A stretch of DNA of 42,868 bases from an uncultured Bacteroidota bacterium (GTDB lineage: Bacteria; Bacteroidota; Bacteroidia; Bacteroidales; F082), in contig CAITDJ010000001.1 in the NCBI GenBank assembly GCA_903891085.1, positions 1 to 42,868 of the forward strand. The letters are read 5' to 3'. Shown here piece after piece: positions 23,747-33,077 of the stretch. A program made the position numbers and the translations under genes. Each line of letters opens with the position of its first letter. Position 1 is the stretch's first letter. Under the pieces are notes generated by a model, which searched no databases, was not told the DNA's origin, and was given only the letters and a program-made list of their open reading frames with translations.

Positions 23747-24970
23747 TCAGTGATTTATTGTAATATCAATGATGGAATCGAGATTGCCATCGACAGGAGC
23801 AGGATTGAGATGCAACAGGTGAGCCAGCAGCGGATAAACATGTATGTTTTGAAATGATTTCTTCAGGTAGCCTTGTTTTATATCTGGTCCAATGGCATAA
23901 AATATCGCATGCACATCTTTATTCCTCACATCAAAGCCATGTGTCCCATTAGCATGACTCATTGCCCATGACCATTGGATACTCCATCCGTCATCAGCCA
24001 AAATTGTCATGTCATGGGTACGGATATTTGTGCCATGATGCAAATGCGCCGGGGCTTCGCCATGTTTCCAGGCTTTAAGATGTTCAATTTTTGTAAATTC
24101 ATTGAGTAGTTTGTCCGTGCATCCTGGTTTTGCTTTGATATTCATGGTTGGATTCCAGCCATCAGCGAATTCAATCAGGGCAGTATCAACAAACTGATCC
24201 AATATGATTTGTTTATCAGGCGAAAGCTGCACCATACCATGATCAGAAACGATAATTAAGTTAATGTTCTTGCCAATGGGCAATGCAAAAAGTTTCTTTC
24301 TTAAATCACCCACCAAACTATCCAAATAAGTGATCGTGGCGGCCAGACTGTCATTTTCAGGACCTAAGTCATGCCCGCTTTCATCGGGTTCGTGGAAATA
24401 TAACATGAGTAATTCCGGACGCTTTTCTTCCGGTAGTTGCAGCCACGATACAATGGAATCAACGCGTTGGCTGAAAGGTAATTTTTGATCGTATTCCTTC
24501 CAGATTGAAGGCCTGATGCCTGCAATATCTGCTTCGCTTCCAACCCAGAAATAGGAGGCCGTTTTAATATGCTGTTTTTCAGCAGTCACCCAAATGGGCT
24601 CTCCGCCATAATATCTGCCTTCCTGTACAGTTTTTCGTTCGTTATGAGCATTGTATATGGTACCAAATTCAGGTGCGTGAAATTGGTTTAAAACGATGCC
24701 ATGATGATCGGGATAAAGCCCCGTTGCGAGTGTATAGTGGTTCGCGAAAGTAGTGGAAGGAAAACCCGGAATCATGCTTTGTGCTTTTACTCCATGTTTG
24801 GCAATATAATCGAAATTGGGTGTGGCAAATCTATCCGTATAATCCCATCGGAAACCATCGAGTGAAAGAACCACGACATATTTCTTTGATGGTTTTTGTT
24901 TTGAACAACAAGCTGAAAGTGTGAAAATAATAAGCAATGAGATTAAAACAAGAGAAGGGATTTTTTTCAT
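23747..24970 (-). CDS. Nucleotide pyrophosphatase/phosphodiesterase (NPP) family lipoprotein
   Basis: The lipobox LSACC (Cys near residue 21) marks it as a lipoprotein. The alkaline phosphatase superfamily core follows: LSLDGFRWDY with metal ligand D38, FPSTTFANHYT with nucleophile T74 and N77, EPDESGHDLGP with Asp and His ligands, and IVSDHGM. TFxNH is the NPP signature, so phosphodiester or pyrophosphate bonds of nucleotides or lipids are the likely substrates. It is the first gene of an operon with the PhoD-like gene. The pair lies next to an Oar-like TonB-dependent receptor, from which it is separated by a terminator. Confidence 0.92.
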   Translation of the reverse strand: MKKIPSLVLISLLIIFTLSACCSKQKPSKKYVVVLSLDGFRWDYTDRFATPNFDYIAKHGVKAQSMIPGFPSTTFANHYTLATGLYPDHHGIVLNQFHAPEFGTIYNAHNERKTVQEGRYYGGEPIWVTAEKQHIKTASYFWVGSEADIAGIRPSIWKEYDQKLPFSQRVDSIVSWLQLPEEKRPELLMLYFHEPDESGHDLGPENDSLAATITYLDSLVGDLRKKLFALPIGKNINLIIVSDHGMVQLSPDKQIILDQFVDTALIEFADGWNPTMNIKAKPGCTDKLLNEFTKIEHLKAWKHGEAPAHLHHGTNIRTHDMTILADDGWSIQWSWAMSHANGTHGFDVRNKDVHAIFYAIGPDIKQGYLKKSFQNIHVYPLLAHLLHLNPAPVDGNLDSIIDITINH

Positions 24971-25001
24971 TGGGTATTGATGATTAATGATGGGTAAAGG
25001 T

Positions 25002-25032
25002 AAAAAAAAAGAGGCTAACCTTGGTTAGCCCC
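25002..25032 (-). terminator. Rho-independent terminator of the Oar-like receptor gene
   Basis: GGCTAACC (25013-25020) and GGTTAGCC (25023-25030) form an 8-bp stem with a two-base loop. On the minus strand it is followed by nine T (25010-25002). It lies about 22 bases after the receptor stop codon. Confidence 0.85.
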
Positions 25033-25053
25033 TTTTAAAGAGAAATTTTTATT

Positions 25054-28000
25054 TTAGTTAAAGATATAGCGGATGGTGAGCTGTCCCTGCCATCTTGAAC
25101 TTAACAGACCTGAATCATCAATGGCCCAGGTTTCGCCTTTAGGTTTGGTAAATGAGAACTTTGGAGTTGTTCCATCCTCTTCAAATCCCTGCATTTTAAC
25201 GAGCGGATAATTGCTGTAGTAAGCACCTGAAGAATAATAAATGCGTCCCCAGTCTTTGTTCAGCATATTTCCAATATTGAAAATATCAAAAGAAACCTGC
25301 AGTGTATTGCGTTTTCCACCAGCTTTAACATAGAAATCCTGTGCGATACGGAAATCGAAAAGGTTGGTGAAAGGAACACGTGAATGGTTGCGTTCAACAT
25401 ATTCACCACGACGGTCTTTTAAGTAATCGTCACCTTTGATGAAAGCATCAAGATCGGTCCATTGTTGGTCGGCTGACAGGGTTACGTTACCATCGCCATC
25501 AGTAAGGTCAATAAGGTTGATGTCATTTGCATCCTTAGGAACGTACAACAATTCAAGACTGTTGTTGTCTTCACCAAGGAATTTCGAAGAACCATCAGCA
25601 TAACCGTATGAATATAAATCGCCTGACTGGCCGGTATAGAACAATGAAATGGAAGTAGCCATTGCATCCAGATATTCAACTTTGTATGATGCAAAACCAA
25701 CAATCCTGTGACCCATGCTGAAGTTAGAAACGCCCTGATCAAGGTCATTTTTACCACGTACGTTTGGAACACGCCATTGTGATGAGTTTTGTGAAGAAAC
25801 ACCATCATTCATCGACTCGGCTTTGCCATAGTTATAGGCGATAGAACCGGTGAAACCATTGGTGAATTCTTTCTGTAACTGAGCGCTGATATTGTAGGCA
25901 TATCCTTTGTTGGTGTTGGTTCCTAAGATAATATCAGTGTATTTTCTTGCTTTTTCAGTATTTGGGTCAGTACCTAAATCAATTTTTGTCCACATAGGAC
26001 GGTCATCACCTGTTCCGGTTAATGTTCCGTTTTTCTTGTAGGCTAAATTGTAGTACATCACGTTGTTAAGAGTTTTGGTATAGGTCAGTTCAACTGTTCC
26101 AACCATTCCCCATGGGAGTTTTTTATCAGCAGCAATACTTGTTCTGAAAACTTTTGGGAATTTGAAGTTCTCACTAAAAATATCAACCTGTCCTGAAGGT
26201 TGTGTTGCGGCAACTGATGGCTGACCGTCCCAAACCGGATTGAAAATGAGTTCAGGTGAACCGGCTGAAGTTACTCTCATACCACCTGTGGTTACGCCAT
26301 TATTCTGGAAGGAAGCACCTGGCCATACATAAGGAATACGACTGGTGAACATACCTGCACCACCGCGGATCTGGAATGATTTGTCTCCATAAACATCATA
26401 GTTAAAACCAATACGTGGGTTGAACATGATACTTGCTTTTGGCATCTGACCGGTTTTTGCGCCTTCAAGATCCCAGCCTGCAGCTTCCAAAGTTGGAATT
26501 ACATTAGTATTGAAATCAATGTTTTCAGGAGGTGTGTCGAGGAACATTGGGATATCAATACGCAAACCAGCAGTAACTTTGAATTTTTCAGTTACCTGAA
26601 TTTCATCCTGAGCATAGAATCCAATTTGCAGGGCTTTAAATTCTGCTGCAGCTTTTGAACCATCACCTGTTACATTATCCAACAGGGAGAAGGTGCGGTC
26701 ATACTGATAAGCAGGCTGATTGGTGAGGAAATCTTTGGCCGAATTGAACTGATAAGAACCAAAATTCTGACGGATAAAGAGATTGTACATATCATAGTAC
26801 TCATTGTGGGTACCAAAAGTTAAGGTGTGTTTTCCTTTGTACAACTCAAAATTGTTGGTTAAGGTTATAATGCTTTGTTTCAATTGATTACCTGTTGAAA
26901 ATTCTTCAGAACCAAAATAAATATTTGCATTTTCATCTTTAATTCTGACATAAGGGAAATTGTTTCCCATTGGGTCGCGGTCGTCATTTACAAAGGTAAA
27001 TCCTAAGATCAAACTGTTACTCATCGAGCTGTTGATGTTCGATTTCAATTCAACAGCACTTGTATTGGTGCTCGAAGGGAAATAAATACCACCATTGGCG
27101 TAACGCAGATTGGTGCTGCTTGAGTTGGCCGGGCTGGTTTGTTCTGCTTTGGTATATTGGTGACGAATCATCAATTTATGCACCTTATTAATGTTCCAGT
27201 CGATTCGGCCAAAGAACTTGGCTCCATCAAGGGTTCTTGTAACATCAGTATAGCTTCCCGGATCATAACCGAAACCGGCTAATTTGCTTGTGATCAAAGC
27301 CATGGTATCGGCAGAAATACCGCCATTATAGGTACCGAAATCAAATGGTTGCGGAGTCTGTTCTTTCTGGAGCTCAGCATTCACAAAGAAGAACAATTTG
27401 TCTTTGATAATTGGTCCGCCAAGCCTGAAACCATAGGTATTGGCGCTGAAATCATTCAAACTTTTGCGTTCGACTGTTTCATCATCAGTTGGGGTTTTTC
27501 CTGCAAATGATTCATTTCTCATATAATAATAAGCAGATCCTTTGAATTCGTTTGTTCCACGGCGTGTAACAGCATTGATACCGGCACCTGTGAAGCCACC
27601 TAATTTAATATCATAAGGAGCAATCTGTATAGAAATCTGGTCAATAATATCCATCGAGAATGGGGAGATTCCGGTTTGACCTCCATTTGTACCTGTTTCT
27701 GTTAAACCGAAAACGTCATTATTCACAGCACCATCAACATAAATAGAGTTAAACCTGTTATTTGAACCTGCGATTTCGATACCTCCACCTTGAGTAACTT
27801 TGGCTTGTGGTGTTAAACGGGTATAATCCGACAAATTACGACCCAGGGAAGGCATTGCCTCAATAGCCTGCAACGTAACAGTTGTTTCAGCACCTGTGCG
27901 GTTTCCGTCAAAAACATCGTTTTTGTTGGCAACAACAACTACATCCTGTAAAGTCACTGCTGTCTCGCTTAGTGTAGCGTCTACTTTAAGCGTTTGACCA

Positions 28001-28302
28001 AGAGTCAGATAAACATTGTCTTTTACATAAGGCTGAAAGCCAACAAAGGAAACAGTTACTTTGTATGGTCCGCCAACATTCATGTTTGGAATTCTGTAGT
28101 ATCCGTTAGGATCGGAAACAGTGCTGAATTGAGTTCCTGATTGCACATCAATAACTACAACAGTTGCGCCAGGTAAGGATTCACCTCCGGTGGCAAAAAT
28201 TCTGCCATTCATGGCAGACGAGGTTGATCCCTGGGCAAATACGCTTTGCCAGCCAAAGATCATAAACGCTGCCAGTAAACTAATGAGAAAGTTTTTTTTC
28301 AT
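25054..28302 (-). CDS. TonB-dependent outer membrane receptor, Oar-like
   Basis: The 1082-aa protein has a signal peptide (about 1-23, ending VFAQ), an N-terminal carboxypeptidase-regulatory-like beta domain (GRIFATGGESLPGATVVVID...GYYRIPNM) at about 30-115, a plug domain (about 120-245) and a 22-strand type barrel ending in an aromatic-rich strand (QGQLTIRYIFN). The Oar family mark is the plug with SIYVDGAVNNDVFGL and ITRR-like INAVTRRGTNEFKG. It should import a large substrate with TonB energy. Downstream, after a terminator, lie two secreted phosphohydrolases, so a phosphorus-containing substrate is possible but unproved. CAAAAATA at 28342-28349 is a possible -7 box on the minus strand; I find no spaced -33 partner. 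Confidence 0.92.
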   Translation of the reverse strand: MKKNFLISLLAAFMIFGWQSVFAQGSTSSAMNGRIFATGGESLPGATVVVIDVQSGTQFSTVSDPNGYYRIPNMNVGGPYKVTVSFVGFQPYVKDNVYLTLGQTLKVDATLSETAVTLQDVVVVANKNDVFDGNRTGAETTVTLQAIEAMPSLGRNLSDYTRLTPQAKVTQGGGIEIAGSNNRFNSIYVDGAVNNDVFGLTETGTNGGQTGISPFSMDIIDQISIQIAPYDIKLGGFTGAGINAVTRRGTNEFKGSAYYYMRNESFAGKTPTDDETVERKSLNDFSANTYGFRLGGPIIKDKLFFFVNAELQKEQTPQPFDFGTYNGGISADTMALITSKLAGFGYDPGSYTDVTRTLDGAKFFGRIDWNINKVHKLMIRHQYTKAEQTSPANSSSTNLRYANGGIYFPSSTNTSAVELKSNINSSMSNSLILGFTFVNDDRDPMGNNFPYVRIKDENANIYFGSEEFSTGNQLKQSIITLTNNFELYKGKHTLTFGTHNEYYDMYNLFIRQNFGSYQFNSAKDFLTNQPAYQYDRTFSLLDNVTGDGSKAAAEFKALQIGFYAQDEIQVTEKFKVTAGLRIDIPMFLDTPPENIDFNTNVIPTLEAAGWDLEGAKTGQMPKASIMFNPRIGFNYDVYGDKSFQIRGGAGMFTSRIPYVWPGASFQNNGVTTGGMRVTSAGSPELIFNPVWDGQPSVAATQPSGQVDIFSENFKFPKVFRTSIAADKKLPWGMVGTVELTYTKTLNNVMYYNLAYKKNGTLTGTGDDRPMWTKIDLGTDPNTEKARKYTDIILGTNTNKGYAYNISAQLQKEFTNGFTGSIAYNYGKAESMNDGVSSQNSSQWRVPNVRGKNDLDQGVSNFSMGHRIVGFASYKVEYLDAMATSISLFYTGQSGDLYSYGYADGSSKFLGEDNNSLELLYVPKDANDINLIDLTDGDGNVTLSADQQWTDLDAFIKGDDYLKDRRGEYVERNHSRVPFTNLFDFRIAQDFYVKAGGKRNTLQVSFDIFNIGNMLNKDWGRIYYSSGAYYSNYPLVKMQGFEEDGTTPKFSFTKPKGETWAIDDSGLLSSRWQGQLTIRYIFN

Positions 28303-28542
28303 AAAAAAATGTTTTGGTTAAATTACTTTTTTTGTGTCAGGCAAAAATATAGAATATTAATGGCATGTACTTTAAGAAATTGTTAACAAAAATTAACAGT
28401 ATTTTAAGACTCTGAAAGTCAGATTGCATGAAAGATACAAACGTAATTAATACAATGTTAATTAATTAGATAATATTATTATACGAATAATCAAATCTTA
28501 AGTAGGTTATTAACAATTTCTAATTTCGAATACCCGCAAATT

Positions 28543-31107
28543 TTAAAAGTTTAACTTGAATCCTAAGTCAAATGTGCGTCCAAAGGACCAAAATCCCCTA
28601 AAAGTTTCCAAATCATGCATTAATCCATCCTCCCCTTTTAATATGTATTTCGAATCGAAAATGTTATTGCAATTTGCATAGATCAACATATCATTATTAT
28701 TTATTTTGAATGGAAATTGCATTCGGATATTGGACAAGTAATAGGAGGGGAGCAAAAGAGATTGGGTCTGGTCAGATTCGTTGTTTCTTTGCGTTGGATC
28801 GAACATGGCATAGTTTCGTGCATTATAGCAAACGTCAAATTTGATGGCGAAAAAATCTAAAATTCGGGTGTTTAAAAATACGCCTGCCTGCAATTGGGGC
28901 TGCCCGCCGACAAACAATCCTTTGGCAAACACTTGCACAGTATCAACGATTTGATCGTTTTCATCAAATAGCTTCGCTTCAACATCATTGTTCCATTTCC
29001 AGTTTCCCAACGACAGAAATGCACCAATAGTCAGTGTTGCATTGATGTTGTAATTTGATTCCAACTCTGTTCCAAAATGCTTGGCATCCAATCCGTTAAC
29101 CATTGCACGCGTTTGTTTGTTGTTCTCTAATTGGATATATTCATTGGATAAGAAGGATACATCCTGCCAAAATGTATAGTATGCATTCGCCAGCAGAATG
29201 AATTTGTTTGTTCTCAGTCCATAGCCTGTTTCTATTGTTGTAACCTTTTCGTTTTGAATGTTTTGTACCGGTACATTCGTGTAATTACCAAAAATGAATT
29301 TGTAATAGGGTGCCTTAGAGAAATAACCGCCATTGAGGAAGATATTTTGTGTTTTACTGAGGTTGTAGTTAATCCCCGTCTTTAGATCAAAACCTGGCTT
29401 GTTCACCCATTCACTCCATTTGTCATCCGGATAATTATAGGCATCATGACGTCTGTAAGCGCTGTTTGATACTGTTCCTGCTACAAAAATGGCTGTTTTT
29501 TCAGTTTTCTTTTCAATTTGCATAAAAATACTTGCCTGATGCAGAAGTGCGCCATTTTGTATTCGAATGATATCACCAGGCATCTTTATTTGATTTCTTC
29601 CGGCTACCCCGGCCAACGACCAACTGTAATCATCAACATAAAACTGTCCGCCAAGTAAATCACTTACTTTCTCAGTCAGATTGGACGTGAAATAACGGTA
29701 ATGAAACCCGGTGATTATTTTTATACCGGGATTGATTTCTTTTTCAATATTTGTAATCCAACCCGCCCATATATGGCTGGCAAGAAAATCAGTCTGCACC
29801 AGGTTCGAAAAACCGGAAACTGTGTCACCATTGACCTGTACAAATTTGTTTTGGTTGCTTTGATTGTATTCATAAATGGAATCCCAGTCAACCTGTCCTG
29901 TAGCATTGCGAAATTCGAAGATTCCCGGACTGTAATTGTAACTGTCACTCCATTTTCCACCACCCGAACCCGGTGAGAAATAGATACTGTTAGCGATGAT
30001 AGTTGAGGTGTTTGGCGTATTAAAGAGATTTAATGAAATAAATGGTTTGTGATAGAAATTTTCTGATGCATTTTTAATTTTACCGTTTAAACTACCCCAA
30101 TCTTTGTTGAATTTATATCCATAACGTTCAACTTCGTCATTGCTTAGTTTCAGATTTCGCTGGCCATGTTTTTCAGGACCACCCAACATCGTGAATGTGA
30201 GAAGTTGTTTGTCGGAAAGTTGTTTGGTGATGTTCAGGTAATAGGCCCATGCATCCACGTAGGTAGCATCGATATATCCATCGCCTTTGGTATGCGAAGC
30301 GAGCAAACTAATTGAAAATCCGTTTTTTAAAAGTCCGGTATTATACTGAAAAGTGGTTTTGTGGTTACCATAATCAGTCGTATTAAAACTTATGGAGCCA
30401 CCGCTGACCATGGATTGTTTTTTGGTTACAATATTTATCGTTCCTCCAACAGAATTCAGTGCAACCTTGGAGGCTCCGATACCTTTCTGGATTTGGATAC
30501 TTCCTGCTGTTTCGGTAAGTCCGATCCAGTTATTCCAATAAACCAGACCATTTTCGGCGCCATTGATTGGCACACCATTGAGTAAAACGGCAATATTCTC
30601 CTGACCGAAGCCCCTGATCGCAACTGTGGCATCACCCGATCCTCCACCATCGCGGGAAGCAAATACACCGGGAGTGTTTTCAAGAATCTCCGGCAAAGGA
30701 CGATCACCTAAGTCAGCTAGTATTTTTGTGGATGAAACTGAACTGAAACTGACCGGATTTTTTCGTTCCTGAGCGAGGTCCTCAAGTATGTTTATTTCAC
30801 TTAATGATATGGAAATGGGCGTTAGATAGAATTTATATGGCTGAATATCATCAGTTTGTATTTTTATTACCTCGTTAAGATATCCCATATGGTGTAGCTG
30901 TAGTTTTAATGGGAAACTGATGTTTTCAAAATGGAATTCTCCCTTATCATCACTCATAGCACCACTTTGATTATTCAAATGAATGATTTCAACATCTGAG
31001 ATGGGTTGACCAGTCGAAATATCGATGGCAAGTCCAGTAAATGTTGATTGTCCAATCAGTAAATTGATGCTGAATATTAAAGACAAAACCATGATTGTGA
31101 GTTTCAT
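28543..31107 (-). CDS. TonB-dependent receptor under FMN riboswitch control, candidate flavin receptor
   Basis: Signal peptide at about 1-19 (ending LIGQ), a carboxypeptidase-regulatory-like domain at about 22-100, a plug domain at about 110-230 (DLGDRPLPEILENTPGVFASRDGGGSGDAT and GGTINIVTK), then the beta barrel, ending in an aromatic strand (FDLGFKLNF). At 854 aa it is a normal receptor of the vitamin or siderophore type and not Oar-like. An FMN aptamer and a terminator precede it on the same strand and no other gene lies between, so it should be shut off when FMN is plentiful. This makes riboflavin, FMN or a flavin precursor the best substrate guess. The 240-base gap after it (28303-28542) is AT-rich and shows nothing else. 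Confidence 0.92.
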   Translation of the reverse strand: MKLTIMVLSLIFSINLLIGQSTFTGLAIDISTGQPISDVEIIHLNNQSGAMSDDKGEFHFENISFPLKLQLHHMGYLNEVIKIQTDDIQPYKFYLTPISISLSEINILEDLAQERKNPVSFSSVSSTKILADLGDRPLPEILENTPGVFASRDGGGSGDATVAIRGFGQENIAVLLNGVPINGAENGLVYWNNWIGLTETAGSIQIQKGIGASKVALNSVGGTINIVTKKQSMVSGGSISFNTTDYGNHKTTFQYNTGLLKNGFSISLLASHTKGDGYIDATYVDAWAYYLNITKQLSDKQLLTFTMLGGPEKHGQRNLKLSNDEVERYGYKFNKDWGSLNGKIKNASENFYHKPFISLNLFNTPNTSTIIANSIYFSPGSGGGKWSDSYNYSPGIFEFRNATGQVDWDSIYEYNQSNQNKFVQVNGDTVSGFSNLVQTDFLASHIWAGWITNIEKEINPGIKIITGFHYRYFTSNLTEKVSDLLGGQFYVDDYSWSLAGVAGRNQIKMPGDIIRIQNGALLHQASIFMQIEKKTEKTAIFVAGTVSNSAYRRHDAYNYPDDKWSEWVNKPGFDLKTGINYNLSKTQNIFLNGGYFSKAPYYKFIFGNYTNVPVQNIQNEKVTTIETGYGLRTNKFILLANAYYTFWQDVSFLSNEYIQLENNKQTRAMVNGLDAKHFGTELESNYNINATLTIGAFLSLGNWKWNNDVEAKLFDENDQIVDTVQVFAKGLFVGGQPQLQAGVFLNTRILDFFAIKFDVCYNARNYAMFDPTQRNNESDQTQSLLLPSYYLSNIRMQFPFKINNNDMLIYANCNNIFDSKYILKGEDGLMHDLETFRGFWSFGRTFDLGFKLNF

Positions 31108-31133
31108 AACTGTTTATTTTACAACAATTAAAC

Positions 31134-31163
31134 AAAAAAGCCCCAATATTCACAAGGGGCTTT
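31134..31163 (-). terminator. Terminator of the FMN riboswitch expression platform
   Basis: AAAGCCCC (31137-31144) and GGGGCTTT (31156-31163) form an 8-bp stem followed on the minus strand by T residues. It lies between the aptamer and the receptor start codon, about 27 bases before the ATG, as expected for control by attenuation. An additional hairpin, GGATAC-TTA-GTATCC near 31200-31216, lies between aptamer and terminator. Confidence 0.85.
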
Positions 31164-31269
31164 GTGTTTCGTTATAAAATCAGCTACCATTCCACCGGCG
31201 GGATACTAAGTATCCTTCCGCGAAGAAAATTACTATCTCACATGGTGAAACAGCTATAACCTGATTTCA

Positions 31270-31389
31270 TTCTTCTACCATCCAGACTTTAACTGTCGGT
31301 CCCGGAATTTCACCGGCTCAATCTCATTGCATGCAACGAGAGTCGCGGACTTTAACCGCCGATCGGGAATTACACCCTGCCCCGAAGAA
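31270..31389 (-). promoter_or_regulatory. FMN riboswitch (RFN element)
   Basis: The minus strand carries the conserved RFN blocks in order: TTCTTCGGGGCAGGGTG, AATTCCCGATCGGCGGT, AAAGTCCGCGAC, GCCGGTGAAATTCCGGG, ACCGACAGTTAAAGTC and TGGATGGTAGAAGAA. The outer P1 stem is TTCTTC with GAAGAA. This aptamer binds FMN and normally represses flavin synthesis or uptake genes. The gene that follows is the TonB-dependent receptor at 28543-31107. Confidence 0.97.
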
Positions 31390-31400
31390 TTATTTCGGGA

Positions 31401-31429
31401 CAAATATAACTGTTTATTTTTTCACACAA
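31401..31429 (-). promoter_or_regulatory. Promoter of the riboswitch-receptor transcript
   Basis: On the minus strand TTG (31429-31427), 18 bases, then TATATTTG (31408-31401) fits the Bacteroidetes consensus. Transcription would begin a few bases before the aptamer, so the riboswitch is not part of the upstream thioredoxin reductase transcript. Confidence 0.65.
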
Positions 31430-31499
31430 CCATCAAAAAACTAGTTTAGATGATTTCCAGATTATAGTGAAGTATCAGGATTTATTAGGAGGCTTTTTA

Positions 31500-32435
31500 T
31501 CAGGCAATCGTTTTGAGAAATTCCAATGTGTATAATGAAGCCATTGTGCCATCAGCAACTGCTGTTGTTATCTGTCTGAATCGTTTGGCAGTTGCATCAC
31601 CGGCAGCAAATACACCAGGTATATTTGTTTGCAATTGTCCGTCAATTATAATTTCGTTCGACTTATTGAGATGAATACATTTCCCTTTCAAAAAGTCAGT
31701 ATTTGCTTCATAACCAATGAAAACAAACACCCCATCGAAATTTTGTCGGAATGTTTCATTTGTATTAACATCCATATATTCAATCGATTCCAATGATTTT
31801 TCACCAAAAAATGCAGTCAGTTTGGTGTTTAATCTGACTTCAATCTTTGGATGATTTATGGCTTCATACTCAGCATGTTTCGATCCCTGAAAATGGTCGA
31901 ACTGATGAAAAATTGTCACTTTTCGCGCATAGTTAGTCAATGAAACGGCTTCTTCCAATGCCGTGTTTCCACCTCCGACAACTGCAATTTCCTTGTCCTG
32001 AAAAAAATCACCGTCACAGGTTGCACAATAAGATATTCCCCTGCCTTTTAATTTGTCTTCACCAGCGAGTCCGAGTGTTCGCGACCGGCCGCCTGTTGCG
32101 AGGATTATTGCATCAGAAGAATATTTTTTTCCGTTTGAAAGTTCAAGACTTTTTAGCTTCGATTCGAAATCGATCTTCGTAATTTTGATACTGGAGATAA
32201 CATCGCAACCAAACGATTTCGCCTGATTGAGCATGTGCATGGATAATTCATAGCCGGAAATATTTTCAACACCCGGATAATTGGCAATTTGATGGGTGAG
32301 CAGCATCTGACCGCCTGCAATGGATGAATCGAGGATCAATGTTTTGACTTTTGCCCGCGAGAGATAAATACCTGCTGTTAAACCTGCAGGACCGCCACCT
32401 ATTATAATTGCCTGGTAATGTTTGTTTTCCATCAT
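31500..32435 (-). CDS. trxB: Thioredoxin reductase (thioredoxin-disulfide reductase family)
   Basis: FAD-binding GGGPAGLTAGIYLSRA at about 13-28, redox-active CATC with C137 and C140, NADPH-binding GGGNTALEEAV, and the C-terminal FAD motif GVFAAGDATAKRFRQ. The product should pass electrons from NADPH to a thioredoxin. I start at MMENKHYQAI (311 aa); an in-frame ATG 13 codons earlier exists at 32474 but adds residues outside the fold. The gene upstream on the same strand encodes an atypical thioredoxin-like protein, a likely partner. The reductase core looks canonical. Confidence 0.93.
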   Translation of the reverse strand: MMENKHYQAIIIGGGPAGLTAGIYLSRAKVKTLILDSSIAGGQMLLTHQIANYPGVENISGYELSMHMLNQAKSFGCDVISSIKITKIDFESKLKSLELSNGKKYSSDAIILATGGRSRTLGLAGEDKLKGRGISYCATCDGDFFQDKEIAVVGGGNTALEEAVSLTNYARKVTIFHQFDHFQGSKHAEYEAINHPKIEVRLNTKLTAFFGEKSLESIEYMDVNTNETFRQNFDGVFVFIGYEANTDFLKGKCIHLNKSNEIIIDGQLQTNIPGVFAAGDATAKRFRQITTAVADGTMASLYTLEFLKTIA

Positions 32436-32537
32436 AGGAATATCTTGTTTAAGGATTGAAACTGAAATCATCACGCAGGAGATAGTATTGTCATTTCAAT
32501 ACTTTTTCCCGCATGATCGAATATTTTTCGCAACTAT

Positions 32538-32885
32538 TTACAGCGAAAAAGTCTTGTCAAGAATTGTTGTGATTTGTGCACGTGATTGAATGCTACTTGT
32601 GGCTGTAGCAACTTTTCCGTTTTTGTAGTAGATAACGAAAGGAATACCCATGAAACCACGACATTCAGGTAAGTTTCTGATTATGTGTGCTTCAGGAGAA
32701 TCAAACGCCATGTCTCTGAATTCAACGTGCTGATATTCTGGTTCAATTTCATGCATAACACCATACACTGGTATGCACATCGGTCCCATGCGACCGCAGC
32801 ATACCATTACGTTTTCTTTTTCATTGATGAGCGCTGTCAGCTCTTTGGCTGTCGCGATGTGCTTCAAATTTGTAGGTAATACCAT
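32538..32885 (-). CDS. Thioredoxin-like protein with atypical C-x6-C active site
   Basis: The fold is that of thioredoxin: beta strand ENVMVCC, helix IPVYGVMHEIEPEY, strand HVEFRDMAFD, then the cis-Pro region GIPFVIYYKNGKVA. In place of WCGPC it has CCGRMGPMC, with cysteines at 29, 30 and 37. At 115 aa it is normal in length and has no signal peptide, so it is cytoplasmic. It lies just upstream of trxB (gap 102 bases) on the same strand and is probably its substrate. Whether C30 and C37 form the redox pair, or the site binds a metal, cannot be decided from sequence. Confidence 0.8.
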   Translation of the reverse strand: MVLPTNLKHIATAKELTALINEKENVMVCCGRMGPMCIPVYGVMHEIEPEYQHVEFRDMAFDSPEAHIIRNLPECRGFMGIPFVIYYKNGKVATATSSIQSRAQITTILDKTFSL

Positions 32886-33077
32886 GATTTTATTTTTTTA
32901 GGTTAAAAATTCATGAATTACCTAACATAAATGATGCCAAAAGGTGATACTAAAGCGATTTAAATTATATTTTGACAAACAAATTGCAAAGAGGTTGACG
33001 ACAATGCATGCAAAAACATTTTGATGGAAGAGAATATTCAAAAAAGAATATTATTTAAGTACTTCTATTGTAAGTGA

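Noticed and set aside
31270..31389. TPP or cobalamin riboswitch upstream of the TonB-dependent receptor
   Set aside because: The conserved blocks are those of the FMN element; the TPP CTGAGA and ACCTGATCTGG-type blocks and the cobalamin box are absent.
31108..31499. Assignment of the riboswitch to trxB
   Set aside because: trxB lies upstream of the aptamer on the minus strand and ends before it; the promoter at 31401-31429 and the terminator place the switch on the receptor transcript.
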